Source: Polytrichum commune
Taxonomy: Eukaryota > Streptophyta > Polytrichopsida > Polytrichales > Polytrichaceae
Direction: 5' to 3'
Assembly (NCBI GenBank): GCA_950295325.1
Contig: OX485805.1
Location: 46,154,758 to 46,218,757 of the forward strand
DNA: 64,000 nucleotides
A program made the translations under genes and the position numbers. The stretch's first letter is position 1, and each line of letters starts with the position of its first letter. Below are positions 44,750 to 57,682 of this stretch, piece after piece. The notes beneath the pieces were generated by a model, which saw only the letters and a list, made by a program, of their open reading frames with translations, did not search any database and was not told where the DNA came from.

Positions 44750-46270
44750 TCGTAAATAAACTCACCCACGCAAGCGGAGCTTATCTGACACACTTTTTTA
44801 GCTTTCAAGTGCTGGTATGTAAGTCTTAGGCCGATGACTGGCGATGTTCACATTTGCTCTAAGAAAGTAATCAAACTTCCAACGTCCATGGATGGCTCCT
44901 AAGTTAAACGACATCCTGCGGCGAAGTTTACATTAAAAAGACCATCAGCGGGAATATCGTGCGTTGTTGCCCGCAAAGGTAACCTACTTATGCGACTTTT
45001 AGAAATATAACTTTACAACAGAGCTTACCTTGACATGGGGGCAACGTGGTTGAGTCCATCCCAAAAGTTCACTTCCCAAGAACTTCAGGGCGTATCACGG
45101 GCCCACAGGGGACGGTTCCCAGCGAGACTCAATCGCGGCGCTAGCTGTTACAAAACTTAACTTAAGTTAGGCTAATGACTCCATAGCTTCCACTTACGCA
45201 TCCTGTTAACGAACACTCGCAGTAAGTAGCAGAAGCTCCACGTAGTAGGCTGAAGAGAAAAACCTAGGAATGAGAGTGGATTCCAAATAAGCCCCACCCC
45301 AAGCAGTAGCGAAATCAGTTACCTTCAAATTGGGAGTCATACCTAAGCCTCTTTCCAGCTGCGATGCTGATCCCAGGGTTTCTATTTTAAGAAAAACAGA
45401 GCATTCAGTGAACTCGATGCACTTATAGGCGTGCAAATTCGCAGCAATTCCACACTCCTCATACTTACTGTAGGTTCACACATAACGAAGTGATCAAGGC
45501 ACCTTTATAAGTTAAACCGCCATCAAGCTTCAGCTCTTCACCGGTGCTGAAGAGTAAATATGCACCTTCTACTTAAGCTCTCTACTTCCGCAAGATTGGG
45601 AAACTTACGGATCAACAACAAGCCCTAAAACCCGCTGTAGAATCTCATAAACACAAGCCTTGTCAGAGACTCAGAACTACAGGAGCACTAAAGATAGAAT
45701 TCACAAACTCCTGCTGCTTACTTAATATACAAACGCGATTCGCTTCCAGAAACATTCGTACACTCTGAACTCAAATTTCACTCCACCGAATGACACCCTA
45801 CTTATAATGTACACTGGCCCTTCTCCCTCAACAAAAAAAGAAGTGCAAACTTCATCAACCTTTACCAAGCCCAACGCTTCAACAATCACCGAAATTGTCC
45901 CCGACGCAGTAAATATCCTGATGAGCAAGAACTCGGTGCGATTACCTTATCACACAAGAGCTTCAGTCAAACCATCAGAAGACAGAAAAGCGAACAGATC
46001 CCGAACAGCTGCACAACTTTTCCTCCAGATGTTTGTCAGATTACCACCTCGATAATCCGAGGTGGAAAATGCAATGATATAGTTGGAGAAATGGCCGCAA
46101 TGGCCAACTCTTTAAGTTACCTGGAAGTAAAACGCTCCCAAACTTCCTCTAGAACATCAGAAGTGCATCCGCTGGCTAGTAACTTAGGCCGGTGCTTCCC
46201 TTGACAACGATTAACTTAAGAATCACAAATGTGCATTCTACATTATAACTGGATCGTTATTTGTTCTGTT
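44750..46270. other. GST 5' flank and moderately GC-rich DNA, no gene recognised
   Basis: Frames on the minus strand (45206-45436, 45722-45928) and plus strand (45807-46055) lack known motifs. The stretch is less AT-rich than the surrounding intergenic DNA, so an unrecognised exon set or old long terminal repeat is possible. I cannot support either. Confidence 0.35.
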
Positions 46271-46274
46271 CGTG

Positions 46275-47320
46275 TGTGAATGTGTGTGTGAATGTTATGT
46301 TGAATGTGTGCTTTTGGACTGCTCTTTGGCTGCCTGTCCAGTGAAATCTGTGCCGTGCAGTGGGGCCTTTCATAGCTGCTTCGGAGACGACCTCGACGAA
46401 GCCAGCCATGGAAGCACGCGAATTAGGGTTAGTTATATGACACACACACAGATGATGACCACGTGGCGAAATCTTGGCCATCCACCTGTGAGATGAATGC
46501 CGTGCAATACTAAATCTCACGGCTGTGAATCTCACTTATGTATATTTCAGTAACACAGGACCCTATTTGGAATGACGAAGTGTCATTCATACTTACTATA
46601 TATTTCATTTTTTAACCACATCAGCACACTAAATACACTCTGAACTCCGTAATATCACACTTGCGGCAACCAAAGTACACGTGACATTAAGGAATTATAT
46701 AGTGTTAACATGGATGCATGATGAGTGAGAATTAGTGTAGTATATGATATTATGGATTAATACAAAGTCAACATTGCAATAATGACAATAATTACAATGT
46801 TGACAACGTGATGCATGCAAGGATGTGGTTTGATTTCTTTGGTGGTTTATTTTAATGTTGGAACCCATGATATATGGGAGGGAGGGAAACGTGATAATAA
46901 GGAGTGAGATTTAAACTGAGAGCATCCATTCCCTCGGGTTTCATGATATAAGAGAAGGAGTGACATTAGGAGGTTGATATAATGGAGCTTAGAATAGTCT
47001 TCTTAGCTGCATCATTGAGGTGTTATGAATGTGCCTTGTATGATCGTAGGCATGGTGCGGCCATTGGATCCAACAAGGCCCATCCAAGGGCCTTAATGAT
47101 CCTCGTTGACATAGGGGCTCAGGAAGTGGATGCCACCAAGGCAAATGGAGCAGACCCTGATAGAATCTAGGTAGTGCGTTGAAATGGGGAATAAGCTATT
47201 TGGGTGCACTACCTAAGTAAGGGTCATAGGTAGTTGCTACACATGGCTAGTTATGTAGGTAAGCCACACTAAATATGATATTTAGTGTCACCAATTCTAA
47301 TTGTCTTGCTCAATAGTGCT
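46275..47320. repeat. 1-kb dispersed segment, copy A
   Basis: Almost identical over about 1,030 bases to 56394-57415, with only scattered substitutions and single-base indels. It includes a G-box-like CCACGTGGC and ends near a short palindrome (ACACTAAATATGATATTTAG then TGT). Its 62-codon frame (46982-47170) is not conserved in sequence at its end in copy B, arguing against a gene. High identity at 10 kb distance implies a recent copy event, probably of a non-coding mobile element. Confidence 0.85.
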
Positions 47321-50300
47321 ATTTGTAGTTAAATTACTCTTGAATAGGGGTCAAAGACTCCACAGTGTTGTAGTCGGTTTTAGATTGGGATGAAATAGCA
47401 ACAAACATATAGGGTGGCCCAGGTTTTTATTATTCCCCCTTAGTAGGTATTGTACACATGGGATATTAAACACCATAAACATTGCACCCTGCATGCCTGC
47501 CAATTTTGGACATAAATAATTCTAGTCATGGATGTTGAGAGAGAGAGAGAGAACCTTAGGTTGGTGTGTATGAGAGACGTTTTGAGGACGTGTCAAGGAT
47601 GTTGTCAATGGTTTCATCACATAGGTGTCAGAGATGAACCACATTGTTATTTTGAAGGGCATTTACACACAAACTATGCAAGTGGTTGTGGATGTGGTGT
47701 GGACCTACCTTCAACCCAAAATTATGATTTTAAAACTATGTACAACTATCAAAAGTCACAAAGACCCTCTAGTACATGTTGTATCATAGTTGAAGAAGTA
47801 AGAATAGTTGTGGTTGGCATCAATGCACCTTAACCCTCATCCTCCCTGAAAACTAAGCCAAAGAAAGTTTACTACAACCATCAACCGTTGTGGCGGTCAA
47901 GGTTGTGTGTAAACACCGCTTGAATCCGTAATCTAGTAAATGTTTGCACTAATGTAGGTGCACCTTTCACACTTATTGATCATGGGAGGTGACTTAGAAA
48001 ATTTTAGCTAGAATGGTGCGACCAAAAGATATGGTGTAGTTTATTATTTGTACCTAAAATTTTGAAAAATAATTAGAGGTAATGTATGATAAAAAAAAAT
48101 GTCATATTGGATGATAACTAATATATGGTCCCATATAAAATATCCAGTTTAGATATGATATATCATTTTTAGATCTAATATACCATGTGGGATAAGTCAT
48201 CTTCATGTTCATAACGGAGCATTTGTGTGTTTTTTGTGCCATTGAGTGTAAACTGGCAACATTTGTGAGACCGAACTTATTGAAATTTAGAATTTATGGT
48301 CATCAATACAAAAGCAAATGCCATTTGGAACTCAATGTTTCCTAGTACCATCCATTGATAACTTAGTCTTAGTTTTGGTCCTCTAACTGTTAGAAAATAT
48401 GCAACATGGGCAATATCGCATTGGTTGGGACCCTGCAATTTTTTCATGTGAAAGTTATGTTGCGATAGTCGAAGTGTTGAACCAACAATTTTTCATATTA
48501 CTGAGTTGAATTTGTAGTCCAAAATCCAACTCTCTATTTGAAAATACAACTTGACACTTCAAGCATAGACCTTTTGGTTGTCAAATTGGCCAAAATAAAC
48601 AATAATATATTATTGTTAGTAGCAAACCAAACAAGGGCTTCAATAAGCAAAGAATACATTATTTGGGAAGTTCTAGTGGGTTCAAAGTTTGGTAGATGTC
48701 AACACGCAACCGATTCATGAGGTTTGATGTTAATGCATCTTATTTGAGAGATTCTCCACTTCTTTAAAATCACTTAATATGTGCAAGCTTCGAGCTTTAT
48801 TTTCTAAACATTCATGAAGAAAAAATGTTGATGTGTATAAAGTCAAAGGTCACATCTACATAGTTGAACCTTGATCTCTACGGGATCATTGTGCGATCCA
48901 TGTAACCATTTTCAAAGTAAATACTTATTAAATGGAGATAAAATTAGCTTGGATGTGTGTTTAGAAAGCATGTTTCCCATATGTAGACTTATGACAAATT
49001 TGACGGTACTTTGGAGAGAAACATCATTTAAGGATGCAAACCGTTCACCCGGTGCGAGTTTGGCTTTGAGCTCAAAAGCGAAGTGCACGAAAGAAGTGAG
49101 CCCACATTCCAAATCTCAAGGAGCTCTATTCATGTTGCCAACATATGAGATTGCTAATGAACAAGCAATGAACAACTATGGAGAACTTGACTCATCTAGT
49201 TTGCTATTGTAACCTCAAAAATTGATGTTTCATGTTTTAGAATCTTATTTGAGGTGCACACATTATAAGGCGTCAAATTGGTGAAGATTCCCCTTCTCTT
49301 TAAACAACCACATAGGCCCCCTTCTAATTGTGTAAACGATAGAATCTAGATTAGAAGTTCCATTTCGAGGACATAGACCAATGTTATTGCAACACTTGTC
49401 TTTGTGGTGTCCGTTATTGACTACAAAGTTTGTCACGGACTCCTCAAATACACATGTTTGAATAAGAAGAGTGGCCGCATATTAAAGCTCACATAGCTTA
49501 TACTAGATTTATTAACAATTGTTACAATGCAACTAGTTTCGAACCTCATCATGAAAAGCTAGGATTTGCATACGTTTATTTGAGAGGTTCTTGATACATA
49601 TGTATCCAAGATATTTGGTTTGAGGACATGATCATAGTCTCATAACCATAGAGGGTGCTCTATTCTGTTTTCACTAATGCTGAAATGAACTTTCAACGTG
49701 GGATACAAGTGGGTCTTAGCCAATATGAGCATGACACATGGCAAATTATAAGGGAAGAAAGAGTTAATCTTGTCGGAATAGAGAGTTATTTAAGGTAATA
49801 GCTTCAAGATGCGGTAGAACTTATATCATACTACGTGGCATAGCCCATTAGTTATGATGCTAGAGTGATATAGAATGTGAGGCTATATATGATAGAATGG
49901 GCCCATGCCTTCCATACCAAAGGCTACATAGAAATGCAACCTCCTTGCTTATAATGTGAGTCACTTTGGGATTAGTGCATATGAGAAAGTCCAGCTTGAG
50001 AATCGATATGAAGATAACCTTGAATCAAGCCATTCGGTTCTCATGCTACCCACAAAGCCCACATTTCAAGGAGAAAGAAGAAATTTAGTAGTTTCACTTA
50101 GGTTGTTTTTAATTTATTTGGGTATTTACTTTGAATGCTTAGAATTAATTATGTCGGATTCTAGGACAAAACTAATGCCAAGTGGTTGTAAAGGTTCTAA
50201 TTTAGGTTAAATTATGATCTAAACAAATCTAAATAACTATAAAGCAATGAGAAAGTTGGTGAGGTCAAAAAGGTAGTTGCACTTTTTGGAAAAGTCTCCC

Positions 50301-51042
50301 GACACCCGCATTGGAAACCTCTTCGATACCTTTTTGAAGCTACTATATCTGATTAATTATCCATTCATTCACCCTTGCTTTGCAAGCTTTTCCCTTCTTG
50401 TTGAGGTAATATTGTGGGTACTCAAAGGGTACCCTCCTAGCATTGCTACTTAATGGTATGTTTGTTCATCCAACATAAAAGTCATGAAATAGTATACACA
50501 TGGAGGTCAATTTTTTAAGTCAATTTGACACTAAAATCAGTTGTAAAGGTCCCAAATTAGTCTAGTCCATTGCATTTGACACAGATTGACCACATATTTG
50601 TAGGGGATCAAGTTTTTATGTTGGATGGATGAGAGGTACGCTCATATGCAATGATTTCCTCTCTCCCATGGGAGCCCGTTGAACATCATCCATATCTTGC
50701 CCTTGGGCTCCATGTCGTTTTGAAGTATCAACATACCATAACCTTAGTTTCAAGTTACCAATTGTGGCATCGCATAGATAACAATCTCTTGAAGGGAAAT
50801 GCCACATGTCACACAATGATTGGTTGGGGCATGTGAAAAAGGTTATAAGGGAGAAAATGAAACTCAACTTCCGAAAAGCAAGGTGCTTTGAATTGATAAG
50901 GTAGTGCGGTATATATGTCTCGGATATGCAACCCTCGTATTCTAAACAAGTGGCAAAAACATTGAAATGACCTAGAGGTCTTGTCTGCACATGATTATAA
51001 AATTAAATAATATCAAAAGATGAAAGAAAATGACCATGGATC
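47321..51042. other. intergenic, no gene; one small inverted-repeat element
   Basis: Several frames of 60-113 codons (47528-47833, 48871-49212, 49956-50210) were read and show no domain, splice signals or start context to support them. 50455-50640 is another member of the inverted-repeat family seen at 35613 (TTCATCCAACATAAAAG..TTTTTATGTTGGATGGATGA). Confidence 0.5.
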
Positions 51043-51378
51043 TTAGGGGCGGTTTACACCATAGACCATGAACTCGTCCCACGGAAGATGCCTTATTCCT
51101 TGGTACGAGTTCATGGTCTACATTTCATGGTCCGAGTTATTAAAAATTTGATTTACAAAGTCGTTGGGCCCCTCACTAGGTGTAAACCGAATGTGGACCA
51201 AGAGGAATGACCATGCGGCAAGGAGTGGATGTGCTGATTTTTTTAATATAAAGCCCAAAAAGGGCAGTTTTAGTAAAAAACAAAGTTTGACCATTTTGTT
51301 GACTTCACTTGTCTACAGATGCCTTCACTTATCTTCTCACTTAGGTTTTTCTTCTTTTCGCCTTAAAATTCAGCAAGT

Positions 51379-52716
51379 ATGGTCGAAATGGAAGAGAGGA
51401 GGAGGAAGCTAGTTGTGCTACTAGGATTGTACATATTTTTGTACATGCTTGTGAAGAATGTTGTAGGCATTCAAACACTGATTTTGCAAGGAGAATGGGA
51501 AATATTTGCAATTTTGAGCGTGGTTTACGAAAGCATTGGACGTAAAGAGAGGAACATATGGAGTCAAGAGAGGATGTTAGGATTTGTGGACCGGTTGCTA
51601 TTGGGTTCGTGGACGGAGAAAGAGTTTAGAAAGCGAACGCGAGTGACATATACGACATTTAGGTTCTTGTGTGAGAGGTTGGGTCCTTATTTGAAGAAAG
51701 AGGATACTCGTTTTAGGGTTTCGGTGCCGGTGCAAGAGAGGATAGCGATGTCATTGCATCGGTTGGGTAGTGGTGATGGATTGCAAACAATAGGTGATTT
51801 GTATGGAGTACATAAAAACACAATATCTATAATAGTGAGAGAATTTTGCAGAGCCGTAAGAAAGCATCTTCAACCAATTTTCGTGCAAACTCCAAGTGAA
51901 TCACAGTTTAGGGTTTTAGCTTCAAAGTTCGAAAAGTTGCACGGAATACCTTACATTATAGGTCCGATAGATGGATCACATATTCCTGTTTTAGCTCCTA
52001 TACTCGGGGGAGAAGATTATTACTGTAGGAAGTCATTTCATTCAGCGATTTTGCAGGGAATTGTTGGACCTGATTGCATGTTTTGGGTTTATGAGTTTGG
52101 GTGGGCAGGGAGTCTTCACGATTGGGCAGTATTTCAAGTGACAAAAATTGGACGAGCTTGTATTGAGGGTAAATTCCAGCCATACAAATTGATAGGAGAT
52201 GCGGCATATCCGGTACGACCTTGGATGTATTGTCCATTCAATGGTGGAAAAACAACGCTGTCCGGGAAAGAGAGAAATTGGAATTTCATATAATCTTCGA
52301 CGAGGATGTGCGTAGAGAGGGCGTTCGGGATTTTGAAGGGCAGATGGAGATTGATAATGAAACGATATGAGGTACCTTTGAGGAATATGCCTGATATTGT
52401 AGCAACTTGTATAGTATTGCACAATATATGCATTGTCAATAACGAAGGTATAGAAAAAGATTGGATTATTGAAGCAAAAAATAAATTATCTAGAAGAATT
52501 AGCGAGGGTGAAGTAGGAGAAGGCAGTGAATTACGAGGAGAAAGAGCTGGAATTGCGGAAGTGCGAAGAAGGATATTAGCTAGGGAAGATATGCCAATTG
52601 CAGATGAAGAGAATGATGAAGAGACAAATTTATTTTTATTGAGAGAAAATGAGAAGGCTAATGACCTTCTGCGGGAAGCTACAACGATGCACGAAACATT
52701 GGCAGAAAGTTTGTGA
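51379..52716 (+). pseudogene. PIF/Harbinger DDE transposase, one nonsense codon
   Basis: Start ATG 51379; the frame runs 446 codons to 52716 with a single TAA at 52291-52293 (codon 305). A helix-turn-helix-like segment (TIGDLYGVHKNTISIIVREF) precedes the catalytic core: DGSH (Asp198), GDAAYP (Asp274) and, after the stop, RMCVERAFGILKGRW (Glu313). All three acidic residues of the DDE triad are present. Length and order match plant Harbinger nucleases. An N-terminal hydrophobic stretch (VVLLGLYIFLYMLV) is unusual for the family. In such elements the nuclease acts with the Myb-like partner to cut at the ends and insert at TWA sites. As it stands the copy would give a product lacking the last catalytic residue. 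Confidence 0.92.
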
Positions 52717-52781
52717 CAATACAAACTACGGTAGAAATCTAGTATTATGGAAACTGATAGTGATAGTGATATGGATTAAAT

Positions 52782-54170
52782 CTAGAATTTAGCTATAAGA
52801 GCTGCAAAATTCTTATCCATATTCTTGAGGATAGCAGTAGATTCTTGGAATGAAGCAAGAAGTGCCCCTGAATTTCCTACAACCTGTTCTAGAAGATTTT
52901 CAATCTTCTCTTGTGTCTTTTTTTTCTTCTCTTGTGTTGGCGGTGCAGAAGTTGTTGTCTGAGACGGTGTAGGGGTAGAAGGAATATTATCTTCTGCCCA
53001 AGATTTTGTAGCACTAGCAGGAATTTCATTGTGAACACTGGCCCTACTACCATGTCATTGATCCATCTCTGTAAACCACTTGCATTCTTGTTTTCTATCA
53101 CTGCCTGAAATTTCATTTGCTCTCTTGTCAGTTCTGTATTCACTTAAGATGGTTTTGTATTTCTTTTTGCACGATAACCAGGAACGGTTTAAACCTTTAA
53201 TTGCAGCGACCATTCGAATCTGCAATTTGAGCCAAGAGTTGGTACCTATAGTAGCAACATGAAAACACATTAAAAACTCCAAACCAGAAGCTAAAAGATG
53301 TTGAAATTGACCCTGAAAAAAAAATTCAGCATAGTTGAAGTGTAGTATAAGGACATAAGCGACGTCATTGGTATCGAAGTAGGGAGTGTAACGTAGTGGT
53401 AAGGATAGAAGTTTAGGGTAGAGGAGACGTGGGTTTCATTCCCGACCTTGGAAATTTTTTACTAAATACAATAACAAAACTCGAAGCCCCCGCGGCAGCG
53501 GCCGCCCGACTATGGGGGGAGGGGGGGCATAGGGGCTTAAGGCCAAGGCCTCTACGGGCCCATCATACGGCCAACATCATACGTTTACCTTTTACCTTTT
53601 ACCACATTTACCTTTTACCAAAAATCAAATTACAAAAAAAATTGAAAAACATATTACCTTGCTTGTTTGCTGTTTTTGTGAATTCTTCCTCCATCTCCCC
53701 GCGAATTGCTATCAGGTGATGCACTTCAAAATCCTTCCATTTGATTCTGCTCATTTCTTCTTCTTCTTCTTCTTCTTCTTCTTCTTCCGATTCGCCAATT
53801 TCGATTGTATTCTTCTTGTCGCCTTTCTTCATCTTCTTTGTTGATTCTTTTGTAACACGCCCCCTCTTTCTTCCTGCTAGTTGGCTCTTTGCTGCTCCCT
53901 CGGTTTCCTTTTTTTTTCAAACATTTCTTCTCTAACATGATGACTATCTAACTGTCCTCCTTGTCTGTAATTTGTCATGTTCAGAAGTGGAGGAGGATGA
54001 AATACACTAAAAGTGTTGGGGAGCACATTTGGACCTTGCAACATTCGTGAAATCGAATTTTGATTCTCTCTGAAATTTTGATTTGACACTCGTTGCATCC
54101 ACTCTGAATTTTGTGACCACTTTCCTTGTAACTCTCTACGTGCTTCCTCATCAACAAAGTATCCTTCCAT
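52782..54170 (-). pseudogene. Harbinger Myb/SANT-like protein gene, damaged
   Basis: Minus strand; ATG at 54170 (MEGYFVDEEARRE). The frame breaks at a T run (53909-53917, plus strand), then resumes in another frame through a basic and Glu-rich segment into the trihelix-like SANT domain (RIKWKDFEVHHLIAIRGEME). Exon 1 ends at 53658 (donor AAG/GTAATA); exon 2 starts at 53245 (acceptor CTATAG) and reads SWLSCKKKYKTILSEY and WFTEMD. A TGA at 53055-53057 interrupts, and the frame then continues to TAG at 52782-52784 with a helical tail (ENLLEQVVGNSGALLASF). This is the DNA-binding and nuclear-import partner of the nuclease. Damage is one frameshift plus one nonsense codon. The T run may also be a sequencing error. 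Confidence 0.85.
53375..53455 (+). mobile_element. tRNA-like SINE head in the Myb gene intron
   Basis: GTGTAACGTAGTGGTAAGGA (box A-like) is followed by GGGTTTCATTCCCGAC (box B-like) at tRNA promoter spacing, inside the intron 53246-53657 of the Harbinger Myb-like gene. It is probably a SINE remnant. Box B departs from GGTTCGANNCC at one to two positions. Confidence 0.5.
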
Positions 54171-54619
54171 TTCTGCGGAAAAAAAATTCTGCGAAAACAA
54201 TCTGCGAAAAAAAATCTATCACTCTATCACTATGTTGCAAGAAAGAGAAATGACAAATCCTTCATATAACGGCCTTTTCATTGTGCCCTGAAATTAAACC
54301 ATTAATCCGTTTTAACAGTAACCTGCAGCGGACAATAAAAAATTTAATAATTTTTTATTTTGGCATTTTTCTGCCATGGGCCCCTGACTGTTTTTCCAGG
54401 ACCACCTCTTTTGCCCCTCCCAACGGAAAACCCGTTGGACCATGGCAGTGGATATAGTAGGCTTAAAATACAAAATTTGTGGACCTCAACCTCCGTGGTC
54501 ACTCTGCCATTTTTTCCTTGGTGTAAACCCAAGTCGTCCCGGGACGACTTCAACGTCCAATCACATCGCTTAGACGGCCGTGGGACGACTTCATGGTCCA
54601 TAGTGTAAACCGCCCCTTA

Positions 54620-56193
54620 GTTCATCAAATACAAAGGTTGGACACTAAATTAAGAACTTGTTTTTTTTGCAAAAGGCATCCCACCCCTTCCTATGTGCAA
54701 CCCCCCCTCCCTCTTGGAGAAACAACTTGCCTATCAACTATTAAAAAACCACCCCAAATATTTATAAAAATATATGATTAAGTAATCTTAAATAAACTTC
54801 TTGGTGGCTAAGGCAAAACCTATGTGATCATTTGCTGAGAATGAGAATCTTATGTTTGGTAATGGAGAAGATACTCATATGAGCTCCAAAAATTGTGAGG
54901 AAAGTGGCTCCAACCTTGATTTGGATTTTTGCTAACCATCTTGTATTAATAGCATGTTTCTTATTCTAGGAGAACTGGGCTAGTTGGTAAATAATAACCA
55001 TTTCAAGACCCATCTACCTTATGTAAAGTGGACTTAATATTGTTCATTTCCATGTTCTATTTATCACTTGTCTAAATTCAAGCCCTAAGAAAATTTGTAA
55101 CATATTATGAGTGTCACCTAATACTAAGTAACAAGCATGAAACGACCTCCTCAAAAGAACATCACATTGGTGTGACAATGAAATTGTTGGGAATAGTCCA
55201 TTGCATGTTATATATATATATATATATATCTGTGTGTGTGTGTGTGCGTGCGCGCGTGCATTTAAAGAAGTGAAAATTGAGTTACTTATATTACCATAAT
55301 TTTTTTTAAATCGCAAGGAATCAAATATTAAGAATAAGAAAATCTGCTATGTTTTGAAAATATTGTAGATTGCTCTAACTTCTTACGATTTGGTCTCAAA
55401 GTAATTAAATTATTGCCAAAAATGCTAATTATTTCAAATTTATATTCTTGACTCCCTAAATGGAAATTTAGAAGAAACTATGATTTTCATTTTTGATGAA
55501 GTCTCATTATAGATAGTTATGTTTCATTTGATCTTAAACTTAGTTGATCTCCAACATGCACCGGCCCTATGAACTATGTTCTAAGTAAATCTACACTTAT
55601 ACACGAAATTTTGACATGGTGATCTTGGGTAGGTCACTCTATAGGGATTGTGTGCATCACATGCAACTGAGGGCTATTCATGTGAGGGATATTTACCTCC
55701 ACGGCATGATTTTAAAGTTCCTATCATTACTCAGTTATCTTAAATGACACATTATATTCCAAATTATTATTAGTTTTTTTTTGCCAATGTTACTACATTT
55801 TTGGGTAGTCTATATTCCTCATAATTAGTTATAATATTTCAAAAATATACACATTGGAAAAGTGATGCAAAAAAAATGCCAACAACAAGAAGACATGATT
55901 CATACTAACCATTGCATAACCAACAAATGCAACAACGTGAGTAAGTGAACCTTGATTCTTTGATGGAATTCGAGAGCATGTTGCAATGTACCTTTTCGAA
56001 ATCTCTGCTTCAATGACTCCGCTCTCCCTCTATGTTTCCCTTGTTTTGTAAACCTTGGAAATAAAAACAATAAAATCATTCTCGACAAAGTGGATCTAAA
56101 ACCCTGGAAGGTGTTGGCAACAAGAGTGCGGGACTGCAATATGTGGAAGATGATCAAGAACTAACTTCCATCCTTTTTTGGCATATGATCTTG
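54620..56193. other. intergenic, no gene; TA/TG/CG microsatellite
   Basis: No supported gene. A compound TA, TG and CG repeat lies at about 55209-55258. The frame at 55900-56157 (minus) has no recognisable motif. Confidence 0.55.
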
Positions 56194-56289
56194 CAACCTA
56201 CCAGACCTTGTACAACCGCTAGCCCACGGACCTTTTAGGCTAGCAGCTAACTCAATAGCTAAGAGTTATGGCTGAAAACAATACCTGAA

Positions 56290-56393
56290 AAAAAATGGGC
56301 TAGCCCAACTATAACTAGATCGAGGCTTGAAAATATGGGCTAGCCTAGCTGTAGCTAGATCGAGGCCTGAAAAATATGGGCTAGCCTAGTTAG
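56290..56393. repeat. hAT sub-terminal GGGCTAGCC repeats, left set
   Basis: Two to three units of about 50 bases: ATGGGCTAGCCCAACTATAA then CTAGATCGAGGCTTGAAAA. The same unit recurs at about 57683-57790 and 58330-58475. GGGCTAGCCC is itself palindromic. Repeated sub-terminal motifs bind the transposase in other hAT elements. Confidence 0.8.
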
Positions 56394-57415
56394 TGAATGT
56401 GTGTGAATGTTATGTTGAATGTGTGCTTTTGGACTGCTCTTTGGCTGCCTGTCCAGTGAAATCTGTGCCGTGCAGTGGGGCCTTTCATAGCTGCTTCGGA
56501 GACGACCTCGACGAAGCCAGCCATGGAAGCACGCGAATTAGGGTTAGTTATATGACACACACACAGATGATGACCACGTGGCGGAATCTTGGCCATCCAC
56601 CTGTGAGATGAATGCCGTGCAATACTAATCTCACGGCTGTGAATCTCACTTATGTATATTTCAGTAACACAGGGCCCTATTTGGAATGACGAAGTGTCAT
56701 TCATACTTACTATATATTTCATTTTTTAACCACATCAGCACACTAAATACACTCTGAACTCCGTAATATCACACTTGCGGCAACCAAAGTACACGTGACA
56801 TTAAGGAATTATATAGTGTTAACATGGATGCATGATGAGTGAGAATTAGTGTAGTATATGATATTATGGATTAATACAGAGTCAACATTGTAATAATGAC
56901 AATAATTACAATGTTGATAACGTGATGCATGCAAGGATGTGGTTTGATTTCTTTGGTGGTTTATTTTAATATTGGAACCCATGATATATGGGAGGGAGGG
57001 AAACGTGATAATAAGGAGTGAGATTTAAACTGAGAGCATCCATTCCCTCGGGTTTCATGATATAAGAGAAGGAGTGACATTAAGGAGGTTGATATAATGG
57101 AGCTTAGAATAGTCTTATTAACCGTGTCACTGAGGTGTTATGAATGTGCCTTGTATGATCAGAGGCATGGTGCAGCTGTTGGATCCACCAAGGCCCATCC
57201 AAGGGCCTCAGTGATCCTCGATGGCATTGGGGCTCAGGAAGTGGAGCCACCGAGGCAAATGGAGCAAACCCTGATAGAATCTCGGTAGTGAGTTGGAATG
57301 TGGAATACGCTATTTGGGTACATTGCCTAAGTTAGGGTCATAGGTAGCTGCTACACATGGCTAATTGTGTAGGTAAGCCACACTAAATATGATATTTAGT
57401 GTCACCAATTCAAAT
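56394..57415. repeat. 1-kb dispersed segment, copy B
   Basis: Near-identical partner of 46275-47320, here inserted within the hAT sub-terminal repeats. TTAGTG occurs at the left junction (about 56390) and again near 57684, after a further 270-bp tail not shared with copy A, so the inserted unit may end there. TATTGAGCAAGACAATTAG at 57660 is the reverse complement of sequence just after copy A (about 47301), which hints at a structured end. Confidence 0.8.
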
Positions 57416-57682
57416 TAGTGAACAAATGTTGTCATGGATGATGGATTAGTTTTCCATTGGCCAAAACCTTACCTATTATTGTCAGCAACTCGTGGTGAAA
57501 TATTGTTATAGATGATTGAAATTTGGATGAAAAATCACTTGGTAAGTGACAGTAATTACAACATTGCAAACCTTTAATCCCCCCCAAAATTACGTGGAAT
57601 GACAAATAATGTTGGGTTAACATTTAGTGTTGGTGACACTTTACCGTGGTTTACAATTAGTATTGAGCAAGACAATTAGTGG

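Larger units (their letters stand above)
51046..54616. mobile_element. complete PIF/Harbinger element
   Basis: The ends begin GGGGCGGTTTACACCATAGA (left) and, on the opposite strand at the right, GGGGCGGTTTACACTATGGA. Inverted similarity continues through GACCATGAACTCGTCCCACG with a few differences. TTA lies immediately outside both ends (51043-51045 and 54617-54619), the target duplication expected for PIF/Harbinger. The 3,571-bp element contains the two classic genes in convergent orientation: a DDE nuclease and a Myb/SANT-like protein. Both carry single inactivating changes. Confidence 0.95.

Noticed and set aside
46982-47170. Small protein gene, since a similar frame occurs in both 1-kb copies
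   Set aside because: The two frames diverge by a frameshift at their ends and changes are not concentrated at third positions; the surrounding non-coding DNA is equally conserved.
53608-53844. Ser-rich and Phe-rich plus-strand frames
   Set aside because: They come from a TTC repeat that encodes the Glu run of the minus-strand Myb-like gene.
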